Assembly (NCBI GenBank): GCA_951804985.1
Contig: OX638132.1
Span: 17,341,529 to 17,405,528, forward strand
Reading direction: 5' to 3'
Length of the DNA stretch: 64,000 bases
Origin: Dryomyza anilis
Lineage: Eukaryota; Arthropoda; Insecta; Diptera; Dryomyzidae
The notes below the pieces were generated by a model, which saw only the letters and a program-made list of their open reading frames with translations, had not been told where the DNA came from and ran no database searches. The translations under genes were made by a program, and so were the position numbers. Of this stretch, positions 35,518 through 48,700 are shown piece after piece (the stretch's first letter is position 1; each line of letters opens with the position of its first letter).

Positions 35518-35709
35518 CTATGTTTTAAATTTAAATGTATTTTTATTTGAACTTATTTTAGCTGCACTGTTTGTTACTGCCACTGTTACGTTCTGAGACA
35601 CCTCCTCACACGGTAGAATGACGCCCGCCGTAAGTAACTGCCCAAGAACATTTTCAATTTCATAGACCCGATTTTGTAGCGATTCATAAACGCAATTTAC
35701 TCGTCGCGG
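35518..35709 (-). pseudogene. Isolated C-terminal coding fragment, 63 codons
   Basis: Open on the - strand without an ATG. It reads VNCVYESLQNRVYEIENVLG, then QLLTAGVILPCEEVSQNVTV and AVTNSAAK to a TAG. Composition is protein-like with a heptad-like helix, and GC is higher than around it. I do not recognise it. It may be the tail of a transposon-borne DNA-binding protein or a stray exon. No in-frame partner was found. Confidence 0.35.
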
Positions 35710-37441
35710 TTAATATTTTTACTATCAATTGGACATTGATACACGGAGCACAAAAAACGCTAACAGCAAACGGTATGACGCAGCAAAAAAAAACTACGAA
35801 TGCCAACTTTGAAGTATGACGTTCAGAGGTGCCTCTATGTGGGTTTTATCCCGATTTGTTTACTTTAAAAAGTTACCTTTATGATATATCTATACGATGC
35901 TTAATAGATAACTTTTGTAAGTTTAAGTCACCTGAAAAACGATAGTCGCAAAGATAACATTTCGTATTTTGTTCTAGTTGGATATTTCAACAAACAGACT
36001 GACAGACTTTTTGTAAGTTTGAAAATAAATTCAATAACTAAGAATGTTTCCAATTTATATCTGCATTACAACATTTATATTCAATTCGACATTAAATATA
36101 AGCATATCATCGGTGATATGGCAAAACCGCTCAACTACATGTAAAAATTATGACTAATATTGGCTTTAAGTCTTGTTTTAATTGATATTTATAAATTACT
36201 ATATACTTGAGACTCTGATCAATTGATTTTGTAAGCAGTATTTGAAAATGTATATAAACGGTATTGCAGTATCACCGAAGATATTTTTTATTAAATTCTC
36301 CGCTTACTTACGACTGTAATTTTAGCTGACTTGTTTAAGGAAAAATGCAAATTTTTGTATTATGCAAATTAAAACAGTATTTATTCAGAGATGCAATAAA
36401 GTATGATAAAATGAAGTACATGTTTATTATACACATAAAATCATAAATTTGCAATAAAACAATTAAAACAAATAATAAAGTTTATAATAAACAAATTATT
36501 TATGGAAATATTAAATTATTTTGGTTCCAAATAATTTTAGCGAATTTTACATTATATATTTGATATTTTATTTATTTTTGTGCTGTGTATTATGTGATGT
36601 GTATTCGCATTTAATTGAAATCATTTTTTTATAATTTTTCAGAAATTCAATAATTTGGTAAACCATCAAAAATGCTTTGCAGGACTGAAAATGATATATC
36701 GTTTTTTTTAAGCAGATAATACCAGGAAATATTGTTGTTATAAAAACAACAAATGCTGTTTCTGGTTTCAACATATGCCACAAATTAAAATTATTTTTAG
36801 AATTTTTATTTACGAAATATGGCTGCCTTGCTGCTTGTATGCTTTATCATTCAAGTTCAAAGGGTAAAGTTTTAAAAGATTAAAAATTGTTAATTTATTC
36901 ATTTATTTCAAAAGTGAAATTTACAAAACATCAAAACTTTATTTTACTTAATTTCACTTTTCCCGACAAAAAGCTTAAAGGTTCTTTTGAAATAAAATAC
37001 AAAACACAGGCGTGGGTGTCAAGGTTCTGCAAGTAGTAAAAATCCATTGAATGCGTCTGCATTGAGTCGGTGGTACTGCTTTCAATATGGTAAATGTCTG
37101 CTCGTCAGAATGCATGATTATTTTATAATGTTTATCTTTGTGGTTGTACACATAAAAACCAGTTACTAGATATGTATATTGACATAAAGTAGGTACGACA
37201 ACAGCATCCAGTTGAATGAGCTGAATGGGTTGTAACAGAGCCTAAGGGTAATACATGGTATTTATTTCGAACAAAAAAACATTTTGCATGTTGAAAGAGA
37301 ATGACATTGTAGTATATTGGTCAAGACTTTAAAGATAGTCAGTCGAAAGCTATTCATGATAATTTTGTCTGTAGTTTTTTTTTTAATTTAAATTGAAATA
37401 TATAATCGTCAATTTTGTTAAATATCATTAGAAATTGGATT
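35710..37441. other. AT-rich intergenic DNA
   Basis: No exon, RNA gene or clear repeat was recognised. Confidence 0.5.
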
Positions 37442-37460
37442 TTAACCCTTAAATGCCGAC

Positions 37461-37478
37461 TGGTTCCGCCTGGAACCA
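37461..37478. repeat. Hairpin TGGTTCC-GCCT-GGAACCA
   Basis: A perfect 7-bp stem with a 4-nt loop, 15 bp inside the left TTAA. It shares its stem with the hairpin at 38572. Confidence 0.85.
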
Positions 37479-38047
37479 ACTCAAAAAATCAAAACTTTGT
37501 TTAACGTTTTCAATTTAATCTTCCCGCTTCGACTTTTAAAATGTTTATTGATCCGAGCGCCACCGTTTGCACCGATTCCCGTTTGAAAAAAACTTCATTA
37601 GCTGGCTGTATGTCAAGTAAGGGAAACCAACCTAAAGCATATTAACTTTTGTAAAATTGCGTACTTTCAAAAAAATATTATAGTGGTGAATTTGTCGAAA
37701 TCGATGCTGAAAAAAATATTGTCTTGATCGATGCAGTATCTAGAAGCTATCGTGAGTATTTAATAAATTAATTTTTTTTTAGTGGATTTTTTCGAATTTT
37801 TGACTGTTTCTTTGCGAAACCATCAGGCACCGGGAGTTCAAAATTGAGCATATGTGAAATTCTATAGAAACGTTATTTTATGTTTTTTTTTTTAAGCTTG
37901 TTTACAAACAACAGAATTCCTGATTTTCGACCAGAATAAGTGCTTGGAAATTAATGGTGTGGATACGACATTAACAATGGCTGGAGTGAATCCATAAAAT
38001 AAGAACTGTGTCACAAATATTCATACTTTTAAACTTTTTTACCTTTT

Positions 38048-38488
38048 CCCTAGTGGAAATTTGCCCAATGCGCCATCGGGAAATGATCGGGGTTTCGTCA
38101 GGTAACCCCTATTAGATCAAATATGATCATTGCCTTGTCATGCCCTTATCATGTTCACCATAGCAGGGTTTACATTATCTAAACAGCGAATGGTCCCGAT
38201 CAAAACTACATTAGTTGTTCCTCATAAAGAAAGTTTCATCGGGCAATGATCAGGTTACAATGAGGTATGATATTTTATTTCATCGGGTATTTGTAGTGCT
38301 TTCGTATGCTCATGTTTTAACAAGGCAATCGTCAGATAAATAATGATATGGGGAATTACCCGATCAGAACATGACCATTGCATGATCAGGACACTGCGTT
38401 ACAAGGACATCGTGGGCCTCGTCATATCCCGATCATCTCAAATAATGACATGATCAGTTCATGAGCCCTACCAAAATGTCTACTAGGG
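38048..38488. mobile_element. 441-bp MITE with CCCTAGTRGA ends
   Basis: TIRs are CCCTAGTGGAAATTTGCCC and, inverted, CCCTAGTAGACATTTTGG. TTT flanks both ends. The interior is rich in GATCA/TGATC words and has no frame. Confidence 0.7.
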
Positions 38489-38571
38489 TTTCACGATTTT
38501 TCATAATAAAATTTCTTGACTTTTGCTTTAAAAATTCTTAAGTATAAAATGCACTTTTTCAATTTTGTAGT

Positions 38572-38613
38572 CCGGGTGCCCAGTGGTTCCGCAAGGAACC
38601 ACTGGGCACCCGG
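38572..38613. repeat. Perfect 19-bp-stem hairpin with GCAA loop
   Basis: Arm CCGGGTGCCCAGTGGTTCC (38572-38590), loop GCAA, then the exact inverse to 38613. It is GC-rich in AT-rich surroundings. Confidence 0.95.
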
Positions 38614-38832
38614 AACCACGAAAATTGACGTGATCCTCCCACTTTACCTTTTTTTTCATTTAATGCTCATTTACACATTTTGGTCAATACACCTTTTGTT
38701 TAATAAGATTTTAAAATTTCATCTACAGAACTATTTACACCTTAACATATTTATTTATTACTATAAAAGCCGCTTTTTTTTTACGAAAAACGTTGCCGAA
38801 TTGACCTAAAAACAGGCACCATATAGTGTTAA

Positions 38833-39360
38833 AAAAAACCCTTACCATGCAGAAGAGGTCCAAATTGTACATGACGTTTGACACGCAAAATGAAAATTAG
38901 TTTTGGGGTTGGACGTACCATCGAACGGTAAAAGGGTCGGACAAAGAAAGAAAGTGATGTTTACATGAAATTATACACAGTAAAAAAATCTACTTATACT
39001 GTCTTATAACAATAACACTAGACAACAAATGGAGACCTTCTTTAATTATCCACGATCTTAGTATGATTTTCAGATGGAATTCAAGATTCTAATCACGACC
39101 TCACGATACTCAGTTTTTTCAGACTGCCTCAAGTTTTTTAGTTATTACGTAGTACAAATATAAGATAATTTTCGTGTTTTTCTACATATTTTATCCTTTA
39201 ACATTTTAGAGATTTGAGTTATCGACCCAATTTCTTTTATATTCCTCTGAGAATACTTCAGATAATAATTTGAAATGAACTTAATGAAATTCGGATAAAT
39301 CTAACCGAAGTTATAACCAATCAAACACAAAAATATTGATTTTAAGGTGTACCTATTATT
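38833..39360. other. AT-rich intergenic DNA
   Basis: Nothing recognised. Confidence 0.5.
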
Positions 39361-39534
39361 TATTGCATAACATATTAAGTTTTCATAATTCAATAAAAGT
39401 ATATATTATATGTGAAACTAAATCCATAATTCTATGATTCCTCTTACTATTGCATAACATATTAAGTTTTCATAATTCAATAAAAGTATATATTATATGT
39501 GAAACTTGCTCCATAATTCTATGATTCCTCTTAC
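39361..39534. repeat. Tandem duplication of 87 bp
   Basis: Units 39361-39447 and 39448-39534 differ only in a three-to-four-base patch (GAAACTAAATCC versus GAAACTTGCTCC). No spacer separates them. Confidence 0.95.
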
Positions 39535-41458
39535 TTTTTTTTTGCAAATCACTCTTTATGTCTTCAGATTAAATACAAATTCACGCTTACGATTTTTGAT
39601 TTAAATTTTCTTTTGTGGTGCTCCTTTTAATCAATATAATTTTTTTGTCCATCAATTATTCATAGAAATTTCAACAAAACCTTAAACCAGTAGAATTCAG
39701 CTTTGCATAAATGTATTACTTTCCATGGGATTGCCTCTGTATCCTACAATAGTCAAATGAAGAACACCTATTAAATGCTTGATGCATTATTTCATTGCTT
39801 TTTTATTTAAACTTTTATTTAAACTTACTAATGTTAATTCAAATTGAATTATATTCAAAATAAGAGTATATTTGCTTTTTACTAGTTTTAGTTATTATTA
39901 ATATATAAATATTTACAAACATTCACTAATCGTTATAATTAGTATAGTCTTAGCAAAACCACACAATTGCTCAGAATATTTAAATGAATTCCGTATTTAC
40001 ATTTACTACTGACCAAAGTTGTCAGTTTTGCAGGGAAAAATATAGCTAATGGGATTTTCCGTCCTTGCGGAAATGATACACGAGGGCAATTTCTCACATG
40101 AAGAAAATGCAGCGGTGGAAATTTTGTGATCATTGGTGGCAATTTGTGAGCATTATTCTCTATGGGATATTGTGAGAATTACATGCGGAAAAAATGTATT
40201 TCGTGTAAAAATTTCATCTGGCAACTGTGCTACTGACTGAACAAAAATAATAATAATACAAGTGGTTTCTTTGTGCTATACAAAAGGCGCTACAAAAATT
40301 CGAATTTGCCCGGGAATTAGGTTCAGGTCATACTCTTACGTCATATATTTTTATTTTATTATATTTCTAAACTTTTTCTCTGTGTAACACTTTGAACTAA
40401 TTTTTTGTGCAGCAGTTTCCAAGAACAATACTGCAAAAAAAAGCACTATAAATAAATATAGCACACAGGATATAAAGTATCAAGAGTAAAAGTAGTGTAA
40501 AACAGAAAAAGTAGTTAACAATGTACAACTACATATAGGGGGAAAAAACAATTGTTTAAAATAGAAATGAGAATAAAAATAACTATTAGAAGACATACAA
40601 AACAAAATACGACTTACTGCACTCTGGCATTTATCTTGACATTTAAGGCACAAATTTGATGTGCATTATTTTTATTTCTCATGTTTTGCATAGCTCAAAT
40701 TCGAAACACATTTTCAGTATACTTTCGGTTTCATTTAATGCTATGACTCGAGATTTAAAAGCCATCGACCGACCGACCACCACCAAAAGCGGAAATACGA
40801 GCGCTGGTTAACGTGTTGGATGACGCTCTAACTACGGCCAACTACGACTAGTTAGGCTGTACTACTATGACGTATACAAGTAAGGGGTAGGGTAATAGCA
40901 TCAAAACGAATGCTTCTATAGCGCAGTGAAACAATGGTGAAACCAAATCCCCTATAGAACAAATTATAAAGCAATTTAGCTGCAAGCGCGTATCATGAAT
41001 TTTAACAAGTCATGCAATAGGTTAAAGAACTTTGTATTGTTTTTGTTGCTGTTGGATTTTACCGCTTTTTTTATTTTTTTGTTTTTGCCTATAGCTTATG
41101 TTATGGTAGGTAAACCGTCTTTTAATGTATAAAGTTTTAATTAAAAACCAATGCAACTTGAAAAAATGCAGTGTTTATCAACGTGTATTGAGAAATTATT
41201 GCGATAGCTCTAAGGTTATATTGGAAAATTGCATGTCAGTTGTTGTAAAATAAGTTGCAATGAATTCTAAAATAATGTTAGACCTTATATTGTGCATGCG
41301 GGCAAAATTTATCACGAATTTCAAATTTGAATGCAGCGTTTTTGGTTGAAAACGTGTGATTTGTAGTAAATATGAATGCTGATAAATAAGTTTTATTTTT
41401 ATATAAATATTGATATTTTTATTTTGTAAGCACTAAAGCTAAAAAAACAAAACCTAAA
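39535..41458. other. AT-rich intergenic DNA with a GC-richer island at 40.74-40.95 kb
   Basis: The island (CGACCGACCGACCACCACC, then GGATGACGCTCTAACTACGG) has no open frame worth calling. It could be a 5' UTR or promoter of an unseen gene. Confidence 0.35.
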
Positions 41459-41845
41459 GGTTCCCATACACGATAAAACATTGTCGTACTACATGTTGTA
41501 TGAAATATTGTATCGTTTATGCCGATGTCGTACGACCAAAAGTCATCTATGCATGCTGGTTGAATAAATTCAAATATTTTTGATTTCAAGCCATACAACC
41601 ATCAAACATGCTTAAAATTTTTTGAATATTTGGATTTTTCTTTTAAATTGAACTTTATCGATTTTATTTAGGTACAAATTCGTATCTTATGTTATAAAAA
41701 TTTCTTTAAAGAAATTTTTCAATCAATATTCATTTATTTATTGATGTTGTATAATATGTTGGGCAACAGTTCGATAAGTTTATGGCGAATGAAATCTACG
41801 TCGCATTACAGGTCGTACTACAATGTTCTATCGTGTATTTGAACC
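41459..41845. mobile_element. 387-bp TIR element (GGTTCCCATACACGAT ends)
   Basis: The left end is GGTTCCCATACACGATAAAA, then CATTGTCGTAC; inverted, the right end is GGTTCAAATACACGATAGAA, then CATTGTAGTAC. The match extends ~45 bp. No frame inside. Confidence 0.75.
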
Positions 41846-42407
41846 ATAAAGTACATAAAAAACTGAAGTTCAAGCACAAAGTATATTTCGCTTCTTTGGT
41901 AACAGTGTCACTTAATGTTACGCGCATAGTGTCAATATGAATTTGAATTGACATCCCATTTGCGTTTTAAAGCAAATAATGTTAATTTTGCCCCGATCAC
42001 TTGATCAGTACCAACCCAATAGACGAAATGTTTATGTTTAAGCCCTAGCGAATATTTTTTTGATTTTTCTTGTTTTCTATAATATTTTTTGACTATTCTC
42101 CAAGCTTTAATAATAAAGTCGAAATCATGAATTATAAAGACTTAAGTATAACTATATAAAATAGTTCATATAAACTGTAGTAACTATATTTAAAAGTATA
42201 AAATCAAGTGTCTAAATCAAGTAATTCTAATGTGTAAATATATGTGTATATCAAAAATTATGAAATTAACTTGATACTTGCTTCATAATAAACAGCGAAT
42301 TGGGTTAAAAATTTGTGTTCTTCAAGCTCACTAGCATTGAATATTATACCCTTATTAAAAACTTGAGAACAACATGTAAAATAATTATTTCAAACCTATA
42401 CTTTCTA

Positions 42408-42617
42408 CACTCAGAAAAAAATTACCTCAAATCCTATTAAAATTGGTCAATAGATTTAATAGTATACAAAAAATAAATCTTTTCATATAAACTCAATAAC
42501 AATTTCATGGTATTTTCTAGTATTTAATGGTATTTTCCGATAAAAATAATAATTAATCCTATTGACTATTTTTAATAGTAAAAAAACTATTATTCATATA
42601 GTATTTTTTTCTGGGTG
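42408..42617 (+). mobile_element. TA-flanked MITE family C, copy 1
   Basis: TIRs are CACTCAGAAAAAAATTACC and, inverted, CACCCAGAAAAAAATACTA. TA lies at both sides. The interior ATGGTATTTTCTAGTATTTA recurs, inverted, in the copy at 52.5 kb. Confidence 0.85.
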
Positions 42618-43416
42618 TACACTTGTAATGACTAGACATTGACTAGAGATTGGTTTGAAGTGAAGGCATAATTTTTATTTCGTTTTTTATGCGAAGGCGT
42701 TGCTCTCAGACTTCAAACAGAAAAATACGTTTCAATGTTTTTCATTCGAGTTTGAATATTGTAAAAAATCGCAATTATAGTCGCCATATCATTACTAACT
42801 ACAAAATTCATCAAATATTGCGTCTCAATTATTAAAAACGAAATTCTGCAAACGGTGTACGAAAACCCGCAACATCATGTGCCTTTTTATGAAAATGGAA
42901 CCACGGAGACCCGGAAAACAGAGCTAATAATAATGACCAATATTTAATACTTCTGCGATTTAACATGAATGTTCCTTTTCACTTCCATTTTATATTTCCA
43001 ATTCCATTTTATATTGTCTTTATACAGAAAATGCAGTATACGAATATGTTGAGAAAATAAGTGTAATTTTATTGTGTATTTTAATATGAATATCAAGTGT
43101 CTATTAAGCTATTTTTGAACTATGATATAAGTGTGATTATTAACTATATATAGGCTAAAATTCAATCCATTAACAAGTGTATAGATCAGCTTGAAATATT
43201 AGTGTATTTCAAATAGAATTCAAAGTTTCCTTCAACTTCGATATGCGTGCATATTTTAAGTTAGTTCTACATTGCAATATGATTTGAAAAATAAGATAGA
43301 TAGTAAAAAACGTTTTGATGGAGAATGCTATATTTTACAACTTTTTAAATTACGTTTCTCCGTGCCATTTTAATTCAATGGCAAATGTTTATTGGGAATA
43401 CTTTGAAAGTATCTTT
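42618..43416. other. AT-rich intergenic DNA
   Basis: Nothing recognised. Confidence 0.5.
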
Positions 43417-43640
43417 TTATACCGTACACTAAAAGTGAAAGAAGTTTCTTACGAAATCTATTAAGAAATTCGATAATTGATATTGTAATCGTGTCATAAT
43501 AGCAACTATTTATTGATTGTCTACACAAATGAAGTCACAGATCGATCTTAGATGAGCTAATAGGATATGTTTCGACTAAGGTAGGGACGTCGATATAAAT
43601 TCTTGATGAGCATCGGCACCTCCTGAGTCGTGGTGAAAAT
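43417..43640 (-). mobile_element. mini-me-like retroposon, decayed
   Basis: It keeps TTTATACCGTACACTAAAAG, TAAATTCTTGATGAGCATCG and CACCTCCTGAGTCG. The tetranucleotide tract is gone. Confidence 0.55.
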
Positions 43641-43769
43641 AAACATTATCACTTATGTTTACTATATTTAAAGTCGCCTTGACAATTGTAAATTTTACGA
43701 AATTTATTACTTCTTTATTACTTCAACTTAAACTCAAATCTTAAGACAATTTCGAGATTGCGGCGCTCA

Positions 43770-44083
43770 CACTATATAAAATTCCAAATAAAAACTTTAA
43801 TTCAAAACCATCCATATGTGAGCAGTTGTCAGACAACAACGAACTTTCTAATGAACCCAAGGGAGTGTTCTCTTCTTTTAGTTATTTCAACTTTATTAAT
43901 TCTGCATGTTTAGCTGCAGTGACTTTCATGAATTCTACAAAAATGTACACCAGACATGCGGCAATTTATGAATTTATTAAATGGTATTTTGATATTCAGA
44001 CACTCGAGTTGCATGCTAATGAAGAACCATCACCCCAAGAGACTGACGAGTCAACAGAAGTCGGTAAACAAAGCAACAACTAA
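43770..44083 (+). other. Open frame of uncertain status, ~110 codons
   Basis: Open from just after a TAA near 43747 and lacking an ATG until deep inside. It reads EIAALTLYKIPNK, NELSNEPKGVFSSFSYFNFI, NSACLAAVTFMNSTKMYTRH and TLELHANEEPSPQETDESTE, ending TAA at 44081. The acidic C-terminus looks protein-like, and a TATATAAA word sits at ~43774. I recognise no domain; it may be chance or an exon. Confidence 0.25.
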
Positions 44084-45639
44084 AACAAAAACGCAATATT
44101 AAATGTTTATAATTTCATTGGAACACAAAAAAACACGACATAAACAATTAAACAAGAGAGTTAAGTGACTAATGAAGAAAAGAAGCAAAACTAAATGGTG
44201 AAAAACCATCTGGCGGACACAATGCAAACACAAACAAACTCCACAACCACACAACAATCCTTGAATTGGAGCCCACGTTCAATGTCCTGCGCAGGAAAAG
44301 CATAAATAAATAAAACCATTTTACCAGTTTAAAATGGTATGGAGACCAACAAGCGAGACAGTTTAATATAACCAAATACAGTCTCAACGTAGGAACCAAC
44401 GTTTCTGGAGTTTCAAACTAAAGTTGAATGGCTGGTTCTTTACTTTTATGGCTGCGAATTAATGTTGACTGCTTGTAATATTCAAGAATTTGTGACTAAT
44501 CGGGTGTGTTTTACATTTATTCCTAGACTAATGTTACTGAAATGATTCATTGAACTTTATTCTTTATTTGGATACATTTTATAGTATTCTCTTTGGTAAC
44601 GTTTCGTTTAATAGTTAGAATTTATGAATTTATATCAGGAAATCCGAAACCGATTAGTTTTTTTCCTTACTGCATTTTTCATTAAAAATAAAAATCAAAT
44701 TAACTATGGAAATCGGCATACCATAATAATACTTAACACTGTAACCGAGATCGAACCCATTTTTTCTTTTTTTGATATTCAATAGTAAAAGGACTATTTA
44801 ATATTGTATTAAATATTGAATGAAAACATTTCGAAATATCAGTTGAATTTCATAAAACTTTTGTATACAAACCGTAGTATTAAAATCAACAGACTCCCCC
44901 AAACAACAGCATATAAGACTTCATTCAATGTAGACGTATTATATATGGACAGAAGCTTGAGAAAATTATGAGGTCGTTGTCATCGAAATGAAAAATAAGG
45001 ACAATGACGCCACATATAAAATGGCTACAAAAAAAGGGAAAATGGCTACTAACTGCACAACTGAAATGAAAGAATTGGCAAAAATGTGACTATTGAAATA
45101 AAAATATTAAAGTGGTGGCGCATACAAAACGAATATAAATAAGAGAAGAGAAAATCACACAAATGGATTTCTGTATGGTATAGGTATCAGTTTTAAAGCC
45201 TAAGCATGAATTATAAAATAGTTAAAGAAAAACTGGAATTTAAATATAGGGGTGATTTTACTTTTCGAAATATTTTATTTTCGAATCGATATCAATATAT
45301 AGCTTTCGTTCGAATTTCGATCGAATTATTTTGCAATGTATTTTAAATTTGATGTCTCGATACATTAAATTAATTTTTACATTAAGTAAAAACACATGAA
45401 TGATTTATATTTATATGAAAATGAAAGCTATATTGAAAAATCTGATTCAAAATATATTGAATGGAAAATTTCGTACAAAATTTATGGAAATTCAATTAAA
45501 AGCATACTGACCGTAACTAGTAGACCTATAGATACGGTGACTATTATTTCAATAAGCGTAATATTTGTATGTATAATACTCCGGCCCTGTATTATTTTCT
45601 CGACTCCAAACAATTTTTTTTTTTTTGGATTTTATCCAC
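44084..45639. other. AT-rich intergenic DNA
   Basis: No convincing exon. The - strand frame at 44169-44399 has no domain. Confidence 0.45.
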
Positions 45640-45755
45640 TTAATCCCTTCGGATTCGACATTGAATTGTAGGTCTCACCAATTTAAGTACAAATATAACA
45701 CGCACAGCTCAAATGGCGAGAGAGCTCGGCCGAAGTTCTATAATTGTAGGAAGGA
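45640..45755 (+). mobile_element. SINE family S, 3' half
   Basis: CTTCGGATTCGACATTGAAT, TGTAGGTCTCACC, TATAACACGCACAGCTC and AGAGAGCTCGGCCGAAGTTC align with the tails of the copies at 27.4 and 32.0 kb. The tRNA-like head is missing. Confidence 0.7.
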
Positions 45756-48700
45756 ATAACTTTAAAAACCGATAAATCCTCTTGAAATTATGTTATTTAT
45801 AAAAACTCAAAAAAAAAAAACATTAAAATCTAAAAAAAATTCAATGCAATCAAAAATATAAAAATTCCGGTGGAGTGGATTTATAAAAAAAATCCGTATT
45901 TTTTCCAGCCCTGATTTATTAAGTTTATTTAACAGAAACGTACATATACAGTAAAAAAAGAGGATGGCGGCAGTCAAGCAAAAAAAAAAAAAGTTCACCC
46001 TAGTTATTCCCATTATTCCACAAAAATCCAAAAGATGAAAAACCATGATCTATCTCCACCTACCCCTATTTTAAATCGGAAATTATTGCAAGGCGTCAGC
46101 CTACAAATGACCAAACTTGAAATCCAAATTGGGATTATTGTGGGTAGTGGGGACACCAAAGGGATTCTCTTTAAGTATGGCTGTATCCGCCAATTCATGG
46201 CAAACATGAAATTTTTGAACATTTTTGACAATTTTTCATATTTAAGTGTGGAGGTGGTGATTGTGGTAGAATGGTTTGTTGCTAATGTTTAACTTATACC
46301 CTATCGTGTGCTTGTGTTGTGTTTAAAACTGATTTCGGATTATCATTAAAATTAGTAGTGTAAAAATAAAGAAAACATTAAATAAATGATAAAAAATTCA
46401 ATTTGTGAAAAAAGGGATAACAAAAACCAATTAAACAAATGAAGGACAAAAGATTAAAAATAAATTTCGAAGCACAAGGGGTTAAAAATAAGGACTGTCC
46501 TCCCAAAGAAGGACGAATACTGCATATTTGATTATCTGAAAACACGAATCTATTGAAAACAAAACGAAAACATTGAATGACATTTATAAAAAGATAGGGT
46601 TGTTCTTGCGGGGTTTTTTCTTTTTTTTTACACCAATTTTAACAAATTTAACCAAAAAAAACTATTCGAAAACATGCCATATATTGTAATTTTCTTGATT
46701 TATGTTCTATCGATTATTTGCGACAATTACCATTGATTAAAAGCTTTAACAACCACAAGTCTACAAGAATATTTTTATTAAAGCTTTATTAAAATACTCA
46801 ATTTTACTTTTTGCCCTTGTGTTATTGATTTTTTCTACATATTTCATATGCCACCCACTTATAAATATCTTGTTCATGTTATTGTTGTTTCCCGGTGGCA
46901 TTTGCATTTGATTAAGCAATCCTGCTGCTACTGATGCCGTTGCGGTGGTTGTTCTTAAAATGCTGATGCGTTAGTGATGCTAACGTCGTCTCGACATGTT
47001 GTGATGTGGCGCTTGTGATGATTGCATTTTCATTGGTTGTGAAGTTATTCTCTAAGGGCAACACAAGAATGCCGCCATCACGGCGTCAATGCGTGTCACC
47101 AAATTACAGTTCATGAATGTCATTTTGGACATTTGAATATTTTCATATATAGAAGGCAATGCAAAGCTTGTAAAAAGGATTTTTGGTTTCTTTTTAAAGA
47201 TTACATTTTTAATATTTCCGAAATGGGTGTCATATTGTAAGTACTACAAATTTTTATGATTTATATTAGTTGCTTTTTCGGTATTCCGGGGTTCAAGGCA
47301 ATAATGCCGACATACGATAATTTTTTTTTTGTATTATTTTAATATATTACGTCATTTTTGTTATTTTGTATTATTGATATAAGCAAATCCAGAAAACTTT
47401 TAAGTTTAGTAGTTGAAAAAATTTTTAAGAATTAAGAACGTATCTATGTCCTTTTATAATATAAATCCTATTTCTGGCTTCACTTTTAAGGAAAGCCGCC
47501 AAAGTAAGGGGTAACTTTTTTGTGGTGATTAATAAAATATATATTGAATAGGTAGTGTGAGAAAATTGTGAATTTTTGAAATTTTACCTGCAAATTTCTA
47601 TATTTTGAAACGAAAGGCTATTTAACAAAAGTGACGTCATTTTAAATATATATTTTTTTAAGTCAAGTAGCATGAAATTTAAATTTTTGTGACGAAATTT
47701 TAAGGTCAAATTTTCGTTTAGAAATACTGAAAGTGGACATAAAACTTAACTTAAATTTTAAAGTTCTTCTGTAATGTTGATACTAGAAGCACATTCAAGT
47801 GACATACCTTAAACTCATTGCTATTGCATTATATTGTCATATCAACAATAACGTAAATACCACTCCGCACACTTTCAATATGAAGTGCAACATTTTTTTT
47901 GTGAGTTTTCATTGCACATGCCATGGAATAGCTTTTGATGTAATTTAAATTATGATGGGAAATTATTAGATTAAACAAAGTTTAATCCTATCCAAATAAA
48001 ATTTTATCTGAGGAAATTATGTTTTTTTTTGAACAATTAAGCCTAAAATTCACATTTAAAGTGCTCCTGTATTTTAAAACGTTTTTATTAGGTTGTTTTC
48101 TAGTCTGTCTGTTCGGTACAAATTTTGAAATTGGTTTTAAACTACCTTCGCGATGAGCTACAGACTTGAGATTTTAAATATTGCCTCCAATTGGATAACA
48201 ATGCCATATTATCGTTTTCTTGCCAACCGGTTAATCGTGGTTCTATCGCCATGGTTCCATACTAAAGACACTGTGAAACTTAAAAATTTTAGGCCTTTCG
48301 AATCAGAAGAAAATCTAATTGACACAAACGTGGGGCGAAATATAATATAATCTATTGGATCCTTAAAGTTCACATTAAAAACGTTTTATATTAAAAGCGA
48401 GAGTCAATTGAAAACTTTCAATGCGTTTTCTGCAAATTTGCTTTTTTTGAGTTATGACCCTCTTGTAGTAAATGAGCGATATTTTAGAACCATTTTTTCT
48501 AACAACTCATAGCCTACTTTTACGATTACCCTTCTGATTTGATTTTTCCATTTTTGTGCGGTATGAGATTATCGTGGGATCAGGGGATGTGATGACTGTA
48601 TCCTATTATTCGTGGAGAGTTTGTTTTGGGTTGATTATTGTTTTAATTTTTCAACTTTGAAATATAAATGTAAAGACATGTTCGACCCTTCTTAGTTTTT

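Larger units (their letters stand above)
37446..38828. mobile_element. Possible piggyBac-like element between TTAA sites
   Basis: TTAA (37442-37445) is followed by CCCTTAAATGCCGACTGG. At the far side GGCACCATATAGTG precedes TTAA (38829-38832). CCCTT-start ends and TTAA sites fit piggyBac, but the two ends match only partly. Both subterminal zones hold a TGGTTCC/GGAACCA hairpin. No transposase frame survives, and a second element is nested at 38048-38488. Confidence 0.4.

Noticed and set aside
44169..44399. 76-codon - strand frame
   Set aside because: No domain, no start context and no neighbouring exon; consistent with chance.
46860..47130. Possible Gln/Asn-rich exon on the - strand
   Set aside because: Stops interrupt the run and no splice pair is convincing; kept only as a GC-richer island.
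48153..48350. 65-codon + strand frame in the gene desert
   Set aside because: Isolated, with no domain or splice signals; GC is only slightly raised.
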